64,000 nt of DNA, taken from the NCBI GenBank assembly GCA_025964795.1, contig JAOPYC010000182.1:1-64000 (forward strand). Reading direction: 5' to 3'. Origin of the DNA: Marmoricola sp. Lineage in GTDB: Bacteria; Actinomycetota; Actinomycetes; Propionibacteriales; Nocardioidaceae. Shown here piece by piece: positions 1 through 8,384 of the stretch. The position numbers and the translations under genes are program-made. The notes under the pieces are model-generated. The model was not told the DNA's origin, did no database searches, and worked only from the letters and a program-made list of their open reading frames with translations. Position 1 is the first letter of the stretch. The number at the start of each line of letters is the position of its first letter.

Positions 1-365
1 CGAACCCGAAGGCCAAGCGCATCGAGTTCCGCTGCCCCGACCCGTCGGCCAACCCCTATCTCGCCTTCTCGGCGCTGTTGCTGGCCGGCATCGACGGCAT
101 CCAGAACAAGATCGAGCCGTCCGACCCGATCGACAAGGACATCTACGAGCTGCCGCCGGACGAGATGGCCGACATCGACCAGGTGCCGACCTCGCTCAAC
201 GCGGTGCTCGACAACCTGGAGCGCGACCACGAGTTCCTCACGGTGGGCAACGTCTTCACGCCCGACCTGATCGACACCTGGATCGACTTCAAGCGCACCC
301 AGGAGATCCTCCCCGTGCAACTGCGCCCGCACCCGCACGAGTTCGAGCTCTACTACGACATCTGA
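1..365 (+). CDS. glnA: Glutamine synthetase type I, C-terminal part (5' end outside window)
   Basis: Glutamine synthetase makes glutamine from glutamate, ammonia and ATP in the cytoplasm. Only the last 120 codons are present; the reading frame is open from base 3 and ends with TGA at 363-365. The visible part begins with the conserved stretch around [14 protein letters not shown], typical of GSI near the active-site arginine, and ends with the classical tail [11 protein letters not shown]. This is the GSI-beta-like main enzyme (GlnA1) of actinobacteria, whereas the copy at 25263-26600 is the GlnA2-like paralogue. GlnE, its expected adenylyltransferase, lies at 22240-25218. The adenylylation loop is not visible, because the cut comes after it or is too close to it to judge. 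The product call is firm. Confidence 0.95.
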   Translation, partial: NPKAKRIEFRCPDPSANPYLAFSALLLAGIDGIQNKIEPSDPIDKDIYELPPDEMADIDQVPTSLNAVLDNLERDHEFLTVGNVFTPDLIDTWIDFKRTQEILPVQLRPHPHEFELYYDI

Positions 366-680
366 TCGAGCGGTTTCCTCGACCTGCTAGATGTTGCGGC
401 GAACGGCCGCCGACCTGCACTCATGTCCCCGGACCTGAGTCAGTGTCGGCGGTCGTTTTCCGTCCCCAGGCGGTGTGCCGATAGCCGGCGATCTCGCTCG
501 TCCCGCCTCGAGCGCCGCGGCCTGTTCGCGAGGCCAAGGGATTGTCGGACGTGTCGTAACCGACTGCCTGCCGGATCGTTGCCTAATATGTCAGGTTTGT
601 CGGAATTAATAACGGGCATCGTCTGACCGAGTTGCAGAGACTCGCCACGATTCGACCTACCGCTATCTCGAGGGGCGTAG
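366..680. other. Non-coding gap after glnA
   Basis: About 315 bases without a convincing gene. A short stem (GCGGC 396-400, GCCGC 406-410) lies 31 nt after the glnA stop and could be part of a terminator, but no T-run follows. Around 580-615 the base composition becomes clearly more AT-rich, which fits a promoter for the small gene starting at 681. A 67-codon frame at 423-626 is arginine-rich with no ribosome binding site and was not accepted. Confidence 0.4.
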
Positions 681-977
681 ATGAATCTCCAGGAGCAGGT
701 GCAGGCAATCCACAGGCAGCAGCGGCATCCCGTCGCTCCCCTGGAATGGGCCCGAGTGCAACGGCTCTACGCCTTCTGTCGGGCGCGAGCGATCGAGCGG
801 ATCGTGGCGACCGGGGGCAGCGCCGCCAGGCACCGACGCGACCTGGCGACCCTGGAGACGATGTACGCCAAGGCCAGGCACCACGACGACGTCGTGGTCG
901 GCTGCGCCGTGACCTACTTCCGTACCCAGGCGCTCAAGGACGCGCACCACGCCGACTTCCTCGGCGAATGGATCTGA
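681..977 (+). CDS. Small conserved-looking protein of unknown function
   Basis: A 98-residue basic protein with no signal peptide or membrane segment. It has a GAGGGG ribosome binding site at 670-675, five bases before the ATG. The chain is rich in Arg, His and Ala and looks helical, with a heptad-like region around residues 20-60. No catalytic motif was recognised and I do not know the family. It stands alone between glnA and the convergent cox cluster, with an AT-richer promoter region ahead of it. Codon usage is like that of its neighbours, so I accept it as a real gene, with moderate confidence. Confidence 0.55.
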   Translation: MNLQEQVQAIHRQQRHPVAPLEWARVQRLYAFCRARAIERIVATGGSAARHRRDLATLETMYAKARHHDDVVVGCAVTYFRTQALKDAHHADFLGEWI

Positions 978-1074
978 CGGAGCCGGCCAACGCGGCCGGG
1001 CGAGCGTGCACCCCGTGTCGCTCTTTCGGTCGCGGGTCCACGATATGTGAACTTTTTATGCCAAAAGGGGCCGT

Positions 1075-1080
1075 TATAGT
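1075..1080 (+). promoter_or_regulatory. Candidate -10 hexamer TATAGT for a small RNA
   Basis: TATAGT sits in the most AT-rich patch of the gap between the gene ending at 977 and the convergent cox cluster. No open reading frame starts downstream, so if active it would drive a non-coding transcript from about 1087. The -35 is not clear; CTTTTT lies at 17 bp spacing. Confidence 0.3.
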
Positions 1081-1086
1081 GCTACG

Positions 1087-1210
1087 TTTTCTCGACGAGA
1101 GTTCGGCGTAGGGCGGGGGCCCGAGCCGACCAGCTCTCGACAATGCTGCTCCCGCTGATTTCTCGGGGTAGCGCTGCGAGGGCCGGGATCTGGACAATCC
1201 CGGCCCTCCT
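1087..1210 (+). ncRNA. Candidate structured small RNA
   Basis: The segment folds on paper into a three-tier stem: CGAGAG 1096-1101 with CTCTCG 1134-1139, TCGGC 1103-1107 with GCCGA 1125-1129, and GGGC 1111-1114 with GCCC 1119-1122 closed by a four-base loop. It is followed by the strong hairpin at 1178-1208 and preceded by TATAGT. No match to a known RNA family was recognised. It could equally be two terminator-like structures for the converging genes. Confidence 0.25.
1178..1208. terminator. Strong hairpin between convergent genes
   Basis: A perfect 12-bp stem (1178-1189 with 1197-1208, core AGGGCCGGGAT) with a 7-base loop. It lies between the plus-strand gene ending at 977 and the minus-strand coxG ending at 1272, so it can act in both directions. 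No T-run flanks it, which is common for actinobacterial terminators. Confidence 0.6.
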
Positions 1211-1271
1211 CCATGCCGGGCCACTGTGCCCGGGCGGGCGCTGATCGTCCTTGTGTCCGCGACGGCGTCAA

Positions 1272-1997
1272 TCAGCGCCGGAGCCACCGGACGAGCGCGA
1301 CGATCACGAGGAGGGCGACGGCGCCTTGCTTCCAGTAGGACTTGAGCAGCACGGGTAGCACCGTGGCGCCGAGGTCGAGGGCGTCGTCCGCCGGTGGGGA
1401 CGGGCGCCGTGCGGCCGGCGCGGGTGGGCTGGCCGGACGCGGTGGCGCGGTGACCCTCGGTGGCTCGGCCGCCGGGTCGGACGGGGCTACGACCGTGGGC
1501 GCCGGCGCGGCCTCGGGCACGGGTTCGGCCTCGGGCTCGGCCTCGGGCATGGCCGACTCCCCCAGGCGCTGCTCCAGGCAGCTGACGAACTGGCCCAGCA
1601 GCTTGTCCGAGACGTCCTGCATCACGCCGCGCCCGAACTGGGCGGGCTTGCCGGTGATGGACAGGTCCGTGTCGACCTCGACGTCGGTGCCGGCGGCGGC
1701 CTGCACCATGGTCAGGGTGACGGTGGCGCCGGCGGTGCCGTTCCCCCGCTTGTCGCGGCCCTTGGCCTCCACCACGAAGGAGTGGGCGGCCTCGTCCCGC
1801 TCGACGAACGTGCCGGACCCGGCGTACGTCAGCGCGATCGGGCCCAGCTTCACCTTGCAGGTGCCCTGGAACGTGTCGCCGTCGACGCTGGTCACCTGGG
1901 CGCCCGGGAAGCACTCGGCGACGGACGCGATGTCCTGGAACCGCGCCCAGGTCTCGTCGACCGACGTCGGCACCGTGAACCGGTGGTTGAGGTCCAT
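1272..1997 (-). CDS. coxG: CoxG-type SRPBCC protein with C-terminal membrane anchor
   Basis: A 241-residue protein. Residues 1-145 form an SRPBCC/CoxG domain (starts MDLNHRFTVPTSVDETW, with the CFPGAQV region and the ITGKPAQFGRGVM segment). CoxG proteins are accessory to carbon monoxide dehydrogenase and related molybdenum hydroxylases; in the carboxydotroph model they help anchor the enzyme to the membrane. A proline/alanine/glutamate-rich linker (about 150-205) leads to one hydrophobic segment (about 217-237) ending WLRR, consistent with tail anchoring. It is the last gene of the coxSLMG unit, 10 bp after coxM, with a GAGAGGA binding site. The adjoining hairpin at 1178-1208 probably ends the transcript. 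Confidence 0.85.
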   Translation of the reverse strand: MDLNHRFTVPTSVDETWARFQDIASVAECFPGAQVTSVDGDTFQGTCKVKLGPIALTYAGSGTFVERDEAAHSFVVEAKGRDKRGNGTAGATVTLTMVQAAAGTDVEVDTDLSITGKPAQFGRGVMQDVSDKLLGQFVSCLEQRLGESAMPEAEPEAEPVPEAAPAPTVVAPSDPAAEPPRVTAPPRPASPPAPAARRPSPPADDALDLGATVLPVLLKSYWKQGAVALLVIVALVRWLRR

Positions 1998-2007
1998 CGC
2001 GTTCCTC

Positions 2008-2862
2008 TCAGCGGCCGATGGCAGCCAGCACGGCGCGCCTGGTCAGCACCCCGGCGAGGTGGCTGCGGTAGTCGGCGTCGCCGTTGAGGTCCGACGGCGG
2101 GTTGGTGCCCTCGGTGGCGTGCGCCGCGGCCGCGCGTACGGCGTCCTCGGTGGCCGGCTGACCCGCGAGCGCGTCCTCGACCGCACGGGCACGCAGGGGC
2201 GTCGAGCCCATGTTGGTCAGGCCGATGCGGGCCTCGGCGATCGTGTCCCCGTCGAGGCGCACGGTCGCGGCGACCGCGACGATCGGCCACTGGTGGGCCA
2301 CCCGCACGAACTTCTCGTAGTGAGCGCCCCACCCGGTGTGCTTCGGGATCCGGATCTCGGTGAGGATCTCGTCCTCGCCGATGGCCGTCTCGAAGAGGTC
2401 GACGAAGAAGTCCTGCGCGTCCACGGTCCGGGTCCCCGACGAGCCGGCGATCACGAACTGGGCGTCGAGCGCGAGCGCCGGAGCGCCCATGTCGCCGGCC
2501 GGGTCGGCGTGCGCGAGCGCGCCACCCAGGGTCCCCCGGTGCCTGATCTGGACGTCCGCGAGGTGCTGGACCGCCTCGTGGAGCACGGCGGCGTGCTCGG
2601 CGACCAGCGGATCGGTCTGCACCTGCGCGTGCGGGGTCATCGCCCCGATCACGATGGCGTCGCCCTCGTCACGGACGCCGCGGAGCGAGTCGATCTTGCC
2701 GAGGTCGATGACGAGCTCCGGGGCGTTGAGCCGCAGGCGCAGCACCGGCAGCAGGCTCTGTCCGCCGGCGAGGATCTTCGCCTCGTCCCCGTGCTCCACG
2801 AGCGCGGCCAGCGCCTCCTCGACCGAAGTGGGGGCGAGGTAGTCGAACTGGACGGGGATCAT
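2008..2862 (-). CDS. coxM: CoxM-type FAD-binding subunit of molybdenum hydroxylase
   Basis: A 284-residue medium subunit that passes electrons from the iron-sulfur subunit to FAD. The two FAD pyrophosphate-binding motifs are visible: AGGQS at residues 32-36 and [14 protein letters not shown] at 111-124. The C-terminal third matches the CO dehydrogenase flavoprotein C-terminal domain. The ATG at 2862 was chosen because it overlaps the coxL stop (ATGA, 2859-2862), and the protein then begins [18 protein letters not shown] as in the family. The open frame runs upstream to 3381 but that part is a shadow of coxL. Translation is probably coupled to coxL. Confidence 0.93.
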   Translation of the reverse strand: MIPVQFDYLAPTSVEEALAALVEHGDEAKILAGGQSLLPVLRLRLNAPELVIDLGKIDSLRGVRDEGDAIVIGAMTPHAQVQTDPLVAEHAAVLHEAVQHLADVQIRHRGTLGGALAHADPAGDMGAPALALDAQFVIAGSSGTRTVDAQDFFVDLFETAIGEDEILTEIRIPKHTGWGAHYEKFVRVAHQWPIVAVAATVRLDGDTIAEARIGLTNMGSTPLRARAVEDALAGQPATEDAVRAAAAHATEGTNPPSDLNGDADYRSHLAGVLTRRAVLAAIGR

Positions 2863-5348
2863 GCGCCCGCTCCTTCCGTGCTGCTGTTGCCTGGTTCGGC
2901 CTCGTCGAAGTGCGGCATCGCCGCGCCCTCCGTGTCCTCGGTGCCACCGTGGGTGCCACCGTTGACCGCCTTCCACACCCGTTCGGGGGTGCACGGCATC
3001 TGGATGTCGGTGACGCCGAAGTGTCGGATGGCATCCACGACGGCGTTGACGACCGCCGGGGTCGAGGCGATGGTGCCCGCCTCGCCGACGCCCTTGGTGC
3101 CGAGCGTGTTGGTCGTTGACGGCGAGGTGGTGTGGTCGATGTCGAAGTTGATCGTGTCCGCCGCCGTCGGCAGCAGGTAGTCGACGAACGAACCCGACAC
3201 CAACGTGCCGTTCTCGTCGTAGACCGCCTCCTCCCACAGCGCTTGGGCAATGCCCTGGACCAGCCCGCCGTGGATCTGTCCCGCCACGATCAGCGGGTTG
3301 ATGATCGTGCCGATGTCGTCGCAGCAGACATACTTGCGGATCTTCAGGGCGCCCGTCTCGGTGTCGACCTCGATCGCGCACAGGTGGGTGCCGTGCGGGA
3401 ACGAGAAGTTCACCGGGTCGTACGTCGCCTCGGAGTCCAGCGAGGGCTCCATCCCGTCCGGCAGGTCGTGGGCCGCGAACACCGCGGTCGCGATCTCGCC
3501 GATCGCCACGCCCTGGTCGGTGCCGCGCACCGAGAAGCGGCCACCCGTGAACTCGAGGTCGTCCACGGACGCCTCGAGCATGTGGGCCGCGACCGGGCGG
3601 GCCTTCTCGATGACCTTGTCGGCCGCCCTCACGAGCGCCTCACCACCCACGGTGAGGGAACGCGACCCGTAGGTGTCCAGCCCCTTGGCGGAGACCTGGG
3701 TGTCGCCGTGCAGCACCTCGATGTCCTCGAAGGCCACGCCGAGCCGGTCGGCGACGATCTGGCTCCAGGCCGTCTCGTGCCCCTGGCCGTGCGCCGACGA
3801 TCCGGTGACGACCTCGACCTTGCCGGTGGCGAGCATCCGGATGGTCGCGCTCTCCCAGCCGCCGGCGCCGTAGTCCAGGCTGCCGAGGACACGCGAGGGC
3901 GCCAGACCGCACATCTCGGTGAAGGTCGAGATCCCGATGCCCAGCTGGACGGGGTCGTTCGCCTCGCGGCGACGCTTCTGCTCGGCCCGCAGGTCGTCGT
4001 AGCCGAACATCTCCTTCGCCCGCTCGGTGGCCGCCTCGTAGTTGCCGGTGTCGTACTCGAGGCCGGCGACGGTGGTGAACGGGAACTCCTCGTGCTTGAT
4101 CCAGTTCTTCTCGCGGACCTCGAGCGGGTCGACCCCGACCTCGACGGCGAGCTCGTCCATGATCCGCTCGATGGCGAACGTGGCCTCGGGCCGACCGGCG
4201 CCGCGGTAGGCGTCGGTCCAGGTCTTGTTGGTGAGCACCGTCTGGCAGGCGAAGTGGTACGCCGGGAACTTGTAGATCGAGTTGAACATGAACGCGCCCA
4301 GCACGGGGACGCCCCCGCCGACGAGGGCGACGTAGGCGCCGAGGTCGGCGAGCAGCTCCACCTTCAGGCCGGTGACGGTCCCGTCCTTCTGCGCGGCGAG
4401 GGTGAGCTTCTGCCACTGGTCCCGGCCGTGGTGGGCCGAGATGAGCGACTCCGACCGTGTCTCGGTGTACTTCACGGGCTTGCCCAGCCGTCGGGCCACC
4501 GCCCAGGTGATCCACTCCTCCGGCGTGGCCTGGAGCTTGCCGCCGAAACCGCCGCCCACGTCGGGCGCGATCACGCGGATCTTCGACTCGGGCACTCCGG
4601 TGGTGGCGGCGAGGGCGAACCGCAGGATGTGCGGGATCTGGGTGGCCGACCACATGGTCAGCTGCTCACCGGTGGGGTCGACCACGACCGAGCGCGGTTC
4701 CATGAACGCCGGGATGAGCCGTTGCTGGCGGTACTCCCGCTCGATGACGATGCCGTCCGTGCGCGCCGAGGCGATCGCCTCCTCCACGTCACCCCCAGTG
4801 CCGGCCTCGCCGGAGTCGAAGACCCACAGGGCGGACTTGTTGGTGCCGAGGTCGGGGTGCGCGATGGCCCCACCGTTCTCGTCCGCGGCGGCTGCGGCCT
4901 TCAGCTCCAGGGCCGCGGGCAGCTCCTCGTAGTCCACCTCCACGAGCTCGGCGGCGTCACGCGCCTCGGCCGCCGTGCGGGCCACGACGACGGCGACGAT
5001 CTCCCCGGCGAAGGCGACTCGGTCGGCCGGCATCGGCGAGTGAGCGGGCGTCTTCTGGTCGGGGGTGATCGGCCAGGCGTTGATGCAGACGCCGAGCTCC
5101 TCGCCGAAGTCCTTCCCGGTGAGGACGGCGACCACGTTGGTGGTGTCCTTCGCGGCGCTGGTCTCGATGTTGGTGATGGTCGCGTGCGGGAACGGGCTGC
5201 GCACCATGGCCAGGTGGAGCATGCCGTTCAGCTGGAGGTTGTCGGTCCAGCGGGTGCGCCCGGTGATCAGCCGCTGGTCCTCCTTGCGGCGGCGGTCGCG
5301 GCCGATCTCTGCCTGCACGTCGGCCGGTCGCTCCTGGGTGGCGGTCAT
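2859..5348 (-). CDS. coxL: CoxL-type molybdopterin large subunit, form II
   Basis: An 829-residue catalytic subunit of a xanthine oxidase-family enzyme binding molybdopterin cytosine dinucleotide. The substrate-loop motif is AYRGAGR (residues 380-386), the form II signature, rather than AYXCSFR of bona fide CO dehydrogenases. Other family motifs are [18 protein letters not shown] and GVGEAG with the catalytic glutamate at about residue 756. Form II enzymes are often annotated as CO dehydrogenase, but many probably oxidise other aldehydes or N-heterocycles, so the substrate is open. The ATG at 5348 overlaps the coxS stop by 4 bp. It forms an (SLM)2 complex with the products of the flanking genes. 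Confidence 0.93.
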   Translation of the reverse strand: MTATQERPADVQAEIGRDRRRKEDQRLITGRTRWTDNLQLNGMLHLAMVRSPFPHATITNIETSAAKDTTNVVAVLTGKDFGEELGVCINAWPITPDQKTPAHSPMPADRVAFAGEIVAVVVARTAAEARDAAELVEVDYEELPAALELKAAAAADENGGAIAHPDLGTNKSALWVFDSGEAGTGGDVEEAIASARTDGIVIEREYRQQRLIPAFMEPRSVVVDPTGEQLTMWSATQIPHILRFALAATTGVPESKIRVIAPDVGGGFGGKLQATPEEWITWAVARRLGKPVKYTETRSESLISAHHGRDQWQKLTLAAQKDGTVTGLKVELLADLGAYVALVGGGVPVLGAFMFNSIYKFPAYHFACQTVLTNKTWTDAYRGAGRPEATFAIERIMDELAVEVGVDPLEVREKNWIKHEEFPFTTVAGLEYDTGNYEAATERAKEMFGYDDLRAEQKRRREANDPVQLGIGISTFTEMCGLAPSRVLGSLDYGAGGWESATIRMLATGKVEVVTGSSAHGQGHETAWSQIVADRLGVAFEDIEVLHGDTQVSAKGLDTYGSRSLTVGGEALVRAADKVIEKARPVAAHMLEASVDDLEFTGGRFSVRGTDQGVAIGEIATAVFAAHDLPDGMEPSLDSEATYDPVNFSFPHGTHLCAIEVDTETGALKIRKYVCCDDIGTIINPLIVAGQIHGGLVQGIAQALWEEAVYDENGTLVSGSFVDYLLPTAADTINFDIDHTTSPSTTNTLGTKGVGEAGTIASTPAVVNAVVDAIRHFGVTDIQMPCTPERVWKAVNGGTHGGTEDTEGAAMPHFDEAEPGNSSTEGAGA

Positions 5349-5842
5349 GCCGAGGCCCCCTCGCTCTGGACGGAGTCCGAGCTGCCGTGCTCGGCGGCGT
5401 ACATCACGGCACGCACGATGTTGTGGTAGCCGGTGCAGCGGCAGAGGTTGCCCTCGAGGCCGACACGCACCTCCTCCTCGGTGGGGTGCGGGTTGTTCGC
5501 GAGGAGGTCGATGCTCTGCATGATCATCCCGGGGGTGCAGAACCCGCACTGCAGGCCGTGGCACTCGCGGAAGGCGGTCTGCACGGGGTGCAGCTCACCG
5601 TTGGTGGCCAGGCCCTCGATGGTGGCGACCTCTCCCCCGTCGGCCTGCACGGCCAGCACGTTGCACGACTTCACACTCTGTCCGTTGAGGTGGACGGTGC
5701 AGGCGCCGCAGTTGCTGGTGTCGCAGCCGATGACGGTGCCGGTCTTGCCGACCTTCTCGCGGAGGTACTGCACCAGCAGCATCCGCGCTTCGATGTCGTC
5801 GGAGACCTTCTCGCCGTCGACGGTGAGGCTGATCCGGGTCAT
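5345..5842 (-). CDS. coxS: CoxS-type [2Fe-2S] small subunit
   Basis: A 165-residue iron-sulfur subunit. The N-terminal plant-ferredoxin-type cluster is held by C40, C45, C48 and C60; the C-terminal helical domain carries the second cluster on C99, C102, C134 and C136 (QCGFCTPGM and NLCRCTGY). It shuttles electrons from the molybdenum centre in CoxL to FAD in CoxM. A GGGAG ribosome binding site precedes the ATG by six bases. This is the first gene of the structural operon, and a CRP-like palindrome overlapping a TACGGT -10 lies about 40 bp upstream, so regulation probably acts here. Confidence 0.95.
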   Translation of the reverse strand: MTRISLTVDGEKVSDDIEARMLLVQYLREKVGKTGTVIGCDTSNCGACTVHLNGQSVKSCNVLAVQADGGEVATIEGLATNGELHPVQTAFRECHGLQCGFCTPGMIMQSIDLLANNPHPTEEEVRVGLEGNLCRCTGYHNIVRAVMYAAEHGSSDSVQSEGASA

Positions 5843-5879
5843 GCGCTCTCCCTGGAGGAACTCGAGGTGGTCACGGTGG

Positions 5880-5898
5880 TGTGACTCAGATCACCGTA
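5880..5898 (-). promoter_or_regulatory. coxS promoter -10 overlapped by CRP-like operator
   Basis: On the minus strand TACGGT (5898-5893) is a good -10 for coxS. It overlaps the palindrome TGTGA-N6-TCACC (5880-5895), one base away from the TGTGA-N6-TCACA consensus bound by CRP/GlxR-type cAMP receptor proteins. It is nested in a wider inverted repeat ACGGTG (5873-5878) / CACCGT (5892-5897). A site on top of the -10 suggests repression. The regulator is inferred, not encoded here. Confidence 0.5.
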
Positions 5899-5943
5899 GG
5901 TCCCCGGGGTTGGCGGGAGGTTGGGTCCGCGGGGTGACCGGGG

Positions 5944-7182
5944 TCAGCGCCGGGCGACGGCCATCCGACCCTTGAGCAGCGGGATGGCCGGGTGCCGGGC
6001 GTGGTCGCGCTCGAGGGCGGCCAGGCACAGCTCGATCACCTCCGCGTCGTAGGGCACGAGCTCGCTGTAGCGCACCACGGCCTCGGGCTGGGGGTCGGCA
6101 CGCAGCGCCTCCCGTACGGCGACCGCGACGTACTCGGCCATCTCGGCCAGCGCCGGCGAGTTGCTCCCGGGGAGCAGGTCACCGCCGTAGGCCTCGAGGG
6201 CGGCGACGACCTGTCCGCGGCTCAGCAGCGTGAGCACCTGCTCGACGTCGGTCGCCACCGGCATCATCAGCCGGTAGGGACGCGAGGAGAGCTGGCCGCC
6301 CAGCGCGTGCCTGAGGTGGGAGACCTCGGCCTTCAGCGTGGAGAAGGTGACCGCCTGGTCGCCGTAGAGCATCGTGTGCAGCCGCTCGAGCGACAGGCCG
6401 TCGGGGTTCAGGGCCAGGAGTGCCAGCACCTCGGTCTGGCGCCGGTTGAGCAGGAGCCGGTGGCCGTCCAGTCGCGCCTCGGCCGTGCCGAGCAGCGTCA
6501 GGACCAGGCCGGGGTCGTTGGTCTCGTCGAGCGGCGCCGACGGGTGGTGCGACGAGCGCGGGAGGGCGGTCTCGATCAGGCGTGCCATCACCCGGGCGGT
6601 CGCCAGCCCGATCGGGTGGGTGCGGTCCCAGGTGGTGGAGAGGTCGATGACACCGAGCTGGATCCCCGTCGCAGGGTCGAGCACCGGCGCCGCCCAGCAC
6701 ACCCAATTGTGCACGATCGAGGCGTAGTGCTCGGCACTGAAGACCATGGACGGCTCGCCGAGCCGGTTGGCCAGGTCGAGGGCGTTGGTCCCGACCGACT
6801 CGTCGTCCCACCGGGCCGAGGCCACGAAGTTGACCGTCTCGGCCTTGCGGCGCATGACGCGACCGCCGTAGGTCCACAGGATGCGGGTGTCGGCGTCGGT
6901 GACGGCGATGACGAGGTCGCCGTCCTCGGCCGTGCGGCGCAGCTCGGACTCCACGCTCTCGACCGCGCGCTGCAGCGGGGAGTCGTGCCACATCGATGCG
7001 GTCTCGGACTCGTCGGCCAGCGGCGCCTCGGTCACGTCCGGCGTGATCGCGGCGTGCGATCGGGTCCAGCTGGTGAGGATCTCGGGGCGGACCAGCGTCT
7101 CGGCGCCGTCGCCCCGCTCCACGAAGCTCGACCAGGCGCGCACGGCGTCGAGTCGGCGCGTCTCGAGCTCCCCCAGGGCCAT
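5944..7182 (-). CDS. GAF-domain transcriptional regulator of the cox cluster
   Basis: A 412-residue regulator. Residues about 60-215 resemble the GAF sensor half of AcoR-type activators (DADTRILWTYGG, ARWDDESVGTNAL, VCWAAPVLDPATG, IDLSTTWD). There is no sigma-54 ATPase domain. Instead residues about 245-320 look like an OmpR/BTAD-type winged helix (RRQTEVLALLALNPDGLSL), followed by a helical tail. This layout is seen in actinobacterial regulators next to aldehyde and alcohol oxidation genes. It sits inside the cox cluster between coxS and the maturation genes, on the same strand. The start at 7182 is supported by TACTGT (7190-7195) exactly 7 nt upstream and no Shine-Dalgarno, so it is probably leaderless with its own promoter. 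Confidence 0.8.
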   Translation of the reverse strand: MALGELETRRLDAVRAWSSFVERGDGAETLVRPEILTSWTRSHAAITPDVTEAPLADESETASMWHDSPLQRAVESVESELRRTAEDGDLVIAVTDADTRILWTYGGRVMRRKAETVNFVASARWDDESVGTNALDLANRLGEPSMVFSAEHYASIVHNWVCWAAPVLDPATGIQLGVIDLSTTWDRTHPIGLATARVMARLIETALPRSSHHPSAPLDETNDPGLVLTLLGTAEARLDGHRLLLNRRQTEVLALLALNPDGLSLERLHTMLYGDQAVTFSTLKAEVSHLRHALGGQLSSRPYRLMMPVATDVEQVLTLLSRGQVVAALEAYGGDLLPGSNSPALAEMAEYVAVAVREALRADPQPEAVVRYSELVPYDAEVIELCLAALERDHARHPAIPLLKGRMAVARR

Positions 7183-7250
7183 GAGGCAGACAGTAGCCCA
7201 GGGGTGATGGGCGTCACACGACGCGGGCGTGGTGGGAGGAGCGTCCCGGC

Positions 7251-8384
7251 TCAGGTCACGGAGTCGCTGCTGTGGATGCGGCCCTCGGTGGTCTGGAGCC
7301 GCTGCCCGCTGCCGCCCCAGCGGCCGGCGATGATCTCGGCGGCGATGCTGATGGCCGTCTCCTCCGGAGTCCGCGCTCCGAGGTCCAGACCGATCGGGCT
7401 GGAGAGCCGCGCGATCTCGGCCTCGCCCACCCCGGCCTCGCGCAGCCGCGCCAGGCGGTCGTCGTGGGTGCGGCGGGAGCCCATCGCCCCGATGTAGCCG
7501 AGCTCTGGGAGGTTCAGGGCGACCTGGAGCAGGGGTACGTCGAACTTGGGGTCGTGGGTGAGCACGGTGACGACCGTGCGCGAGTCGACCCGGCCGGCCT
7601 CGGACTCGGCCGTCAGGTAGCGGTGCGGCCAGTCCACGACCACCTCGTCCGCCTCCGGGAAGCGGCTGTGGGTGGCGAACACGGGACGGGCGTCGCACAC
7701 GGTCACCTGGTAGCCGAGGAAGGCGCCGACCTTGGCCACCGCCGCCGCGAAGTCGATCGCCCCGAAGACCAGCAGGCGGGGCTTGGGCGCGAAGGCCCAC
7801 ACGAAGACCCGCATCCCCTCGCCCCGGCGCTCGCCGTCCGGCCCATAGCTCAGCGTCGCGTTGGCACCCGAGGCGAGCAGCCCCAGCGCGTCGTCGTGCA
7901 CCGCGTCGTCAGCCCGCGCCGAGCCGACCGTGCCGGTCGCCGGGTGACCCGGGCGGACGACCAGGCGGTGCCCGATCCGGGCCGGGTCCGGGTGGTCGAC
8001 GACCGTGGCCAGGGCCACGGGGCGCCCGGCATCGATGTCGGCGGCGACCTCACCCAGCTCGGGGAAGGTCTCCTGGTTGACCCGCTCCACCCAGACGTCG
8101 AGGATGCCTCCGCAGGTGAGCCCGACGGCGAACGCGTCCTCGTCCGACACCCCGTAGCGCTGGAGCACGGGCGCGCCGGACTCGACCACCTCCTGGGCCA
8201 GTGAGTAGACGGCCCCCTCGACGCAGCCGCCGGAGACCGAGCCGACCGCTGTCTCGTCCGGGCCGACGAGCATGGAGGCGCCCGGTGGCCGGGGCGCTGA
8301 CTGGAAGGTGGCCACCACGGTGCCCATGCCGACGGTCTCGCCCTTCTCCCACCAGCGCATCAGGTCGTCCAGCACGTCACGCAC
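7251..8384 (-). CDS. XdhC/CoxI family molybdenum cofactor insertion protein
   Basis: About 377 residues. The N-terminal XdhC/CoxI domain (TVVATFQSAPRPPGASML, SGGCVEG, LTCGG) and the C-terminal Rossmann domain (LLVFGAIDFAAAVAKVGAFLG ... IGAMGSRRTHDDRL, SPIGLDLGARTPEETA) are both complete. XdhC proteins bind sulfurated molybdenum cofactor and load it into the large subunit. I chose GTG at 8384 because GAGGTG ends 7 bases before it; a TTG at 8390 is possible but lies one base from that binding site. The gene overlaps the end of coxE by 8 bp and is followed by the GAF regulator. Confidence 0.85.
   Translation of the reverse strand: MRDVLDDLMRWWEKGETVGMGTVVATFQSAPRPPGASMLVGPDETAVGSVSGGCVEGAVYSLAQEVVESGAPVLQRYGVSDEDAFAVGLTCGGILDVWVERVNQETFPELGEVAADIDAGRPVALATVVDHPDPARIGHRLVVRPGHPATGTVGSARADDAVHDDALGLLASGANATLSYGPDGERRGEGMRVFVWAFAPKPRLLVFGAIDFAAAVAKVGAFLGYQVTVCDARPVFATHSRFPEADEVVVDWPHRYLTAESEAGRVDSRTVVTVLTHDPKFDVPLLQVALNLPELGYIGAMGSRRTHDDRLARLREAGVGEAEIARLSSPIGLDLGARTPEETAISIAAEIIAGRWGGSGQRLQTTEGRIHSSDSVT

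Noticed and set aside
423-626. A 67-codon plus-strand frame after glnA
   Set aside because: Arginine/serine-rich composition, no ribosome binding site, and it lies in a region that should hold a promoter. Probably chance.
1342-3180. A very long plus-strand frame antisense to the cox genes
   Set aside because: A shadow of high-GC codon usage; it has no domain sense and covers three clear minus-strand genes.
3132-5429. A 765-codon plus-strand frame opposite coxL
   Set aside because: Typical antisense frame in high-GC DNA, made of Arg/Gly/Val/Asp, with no family features.
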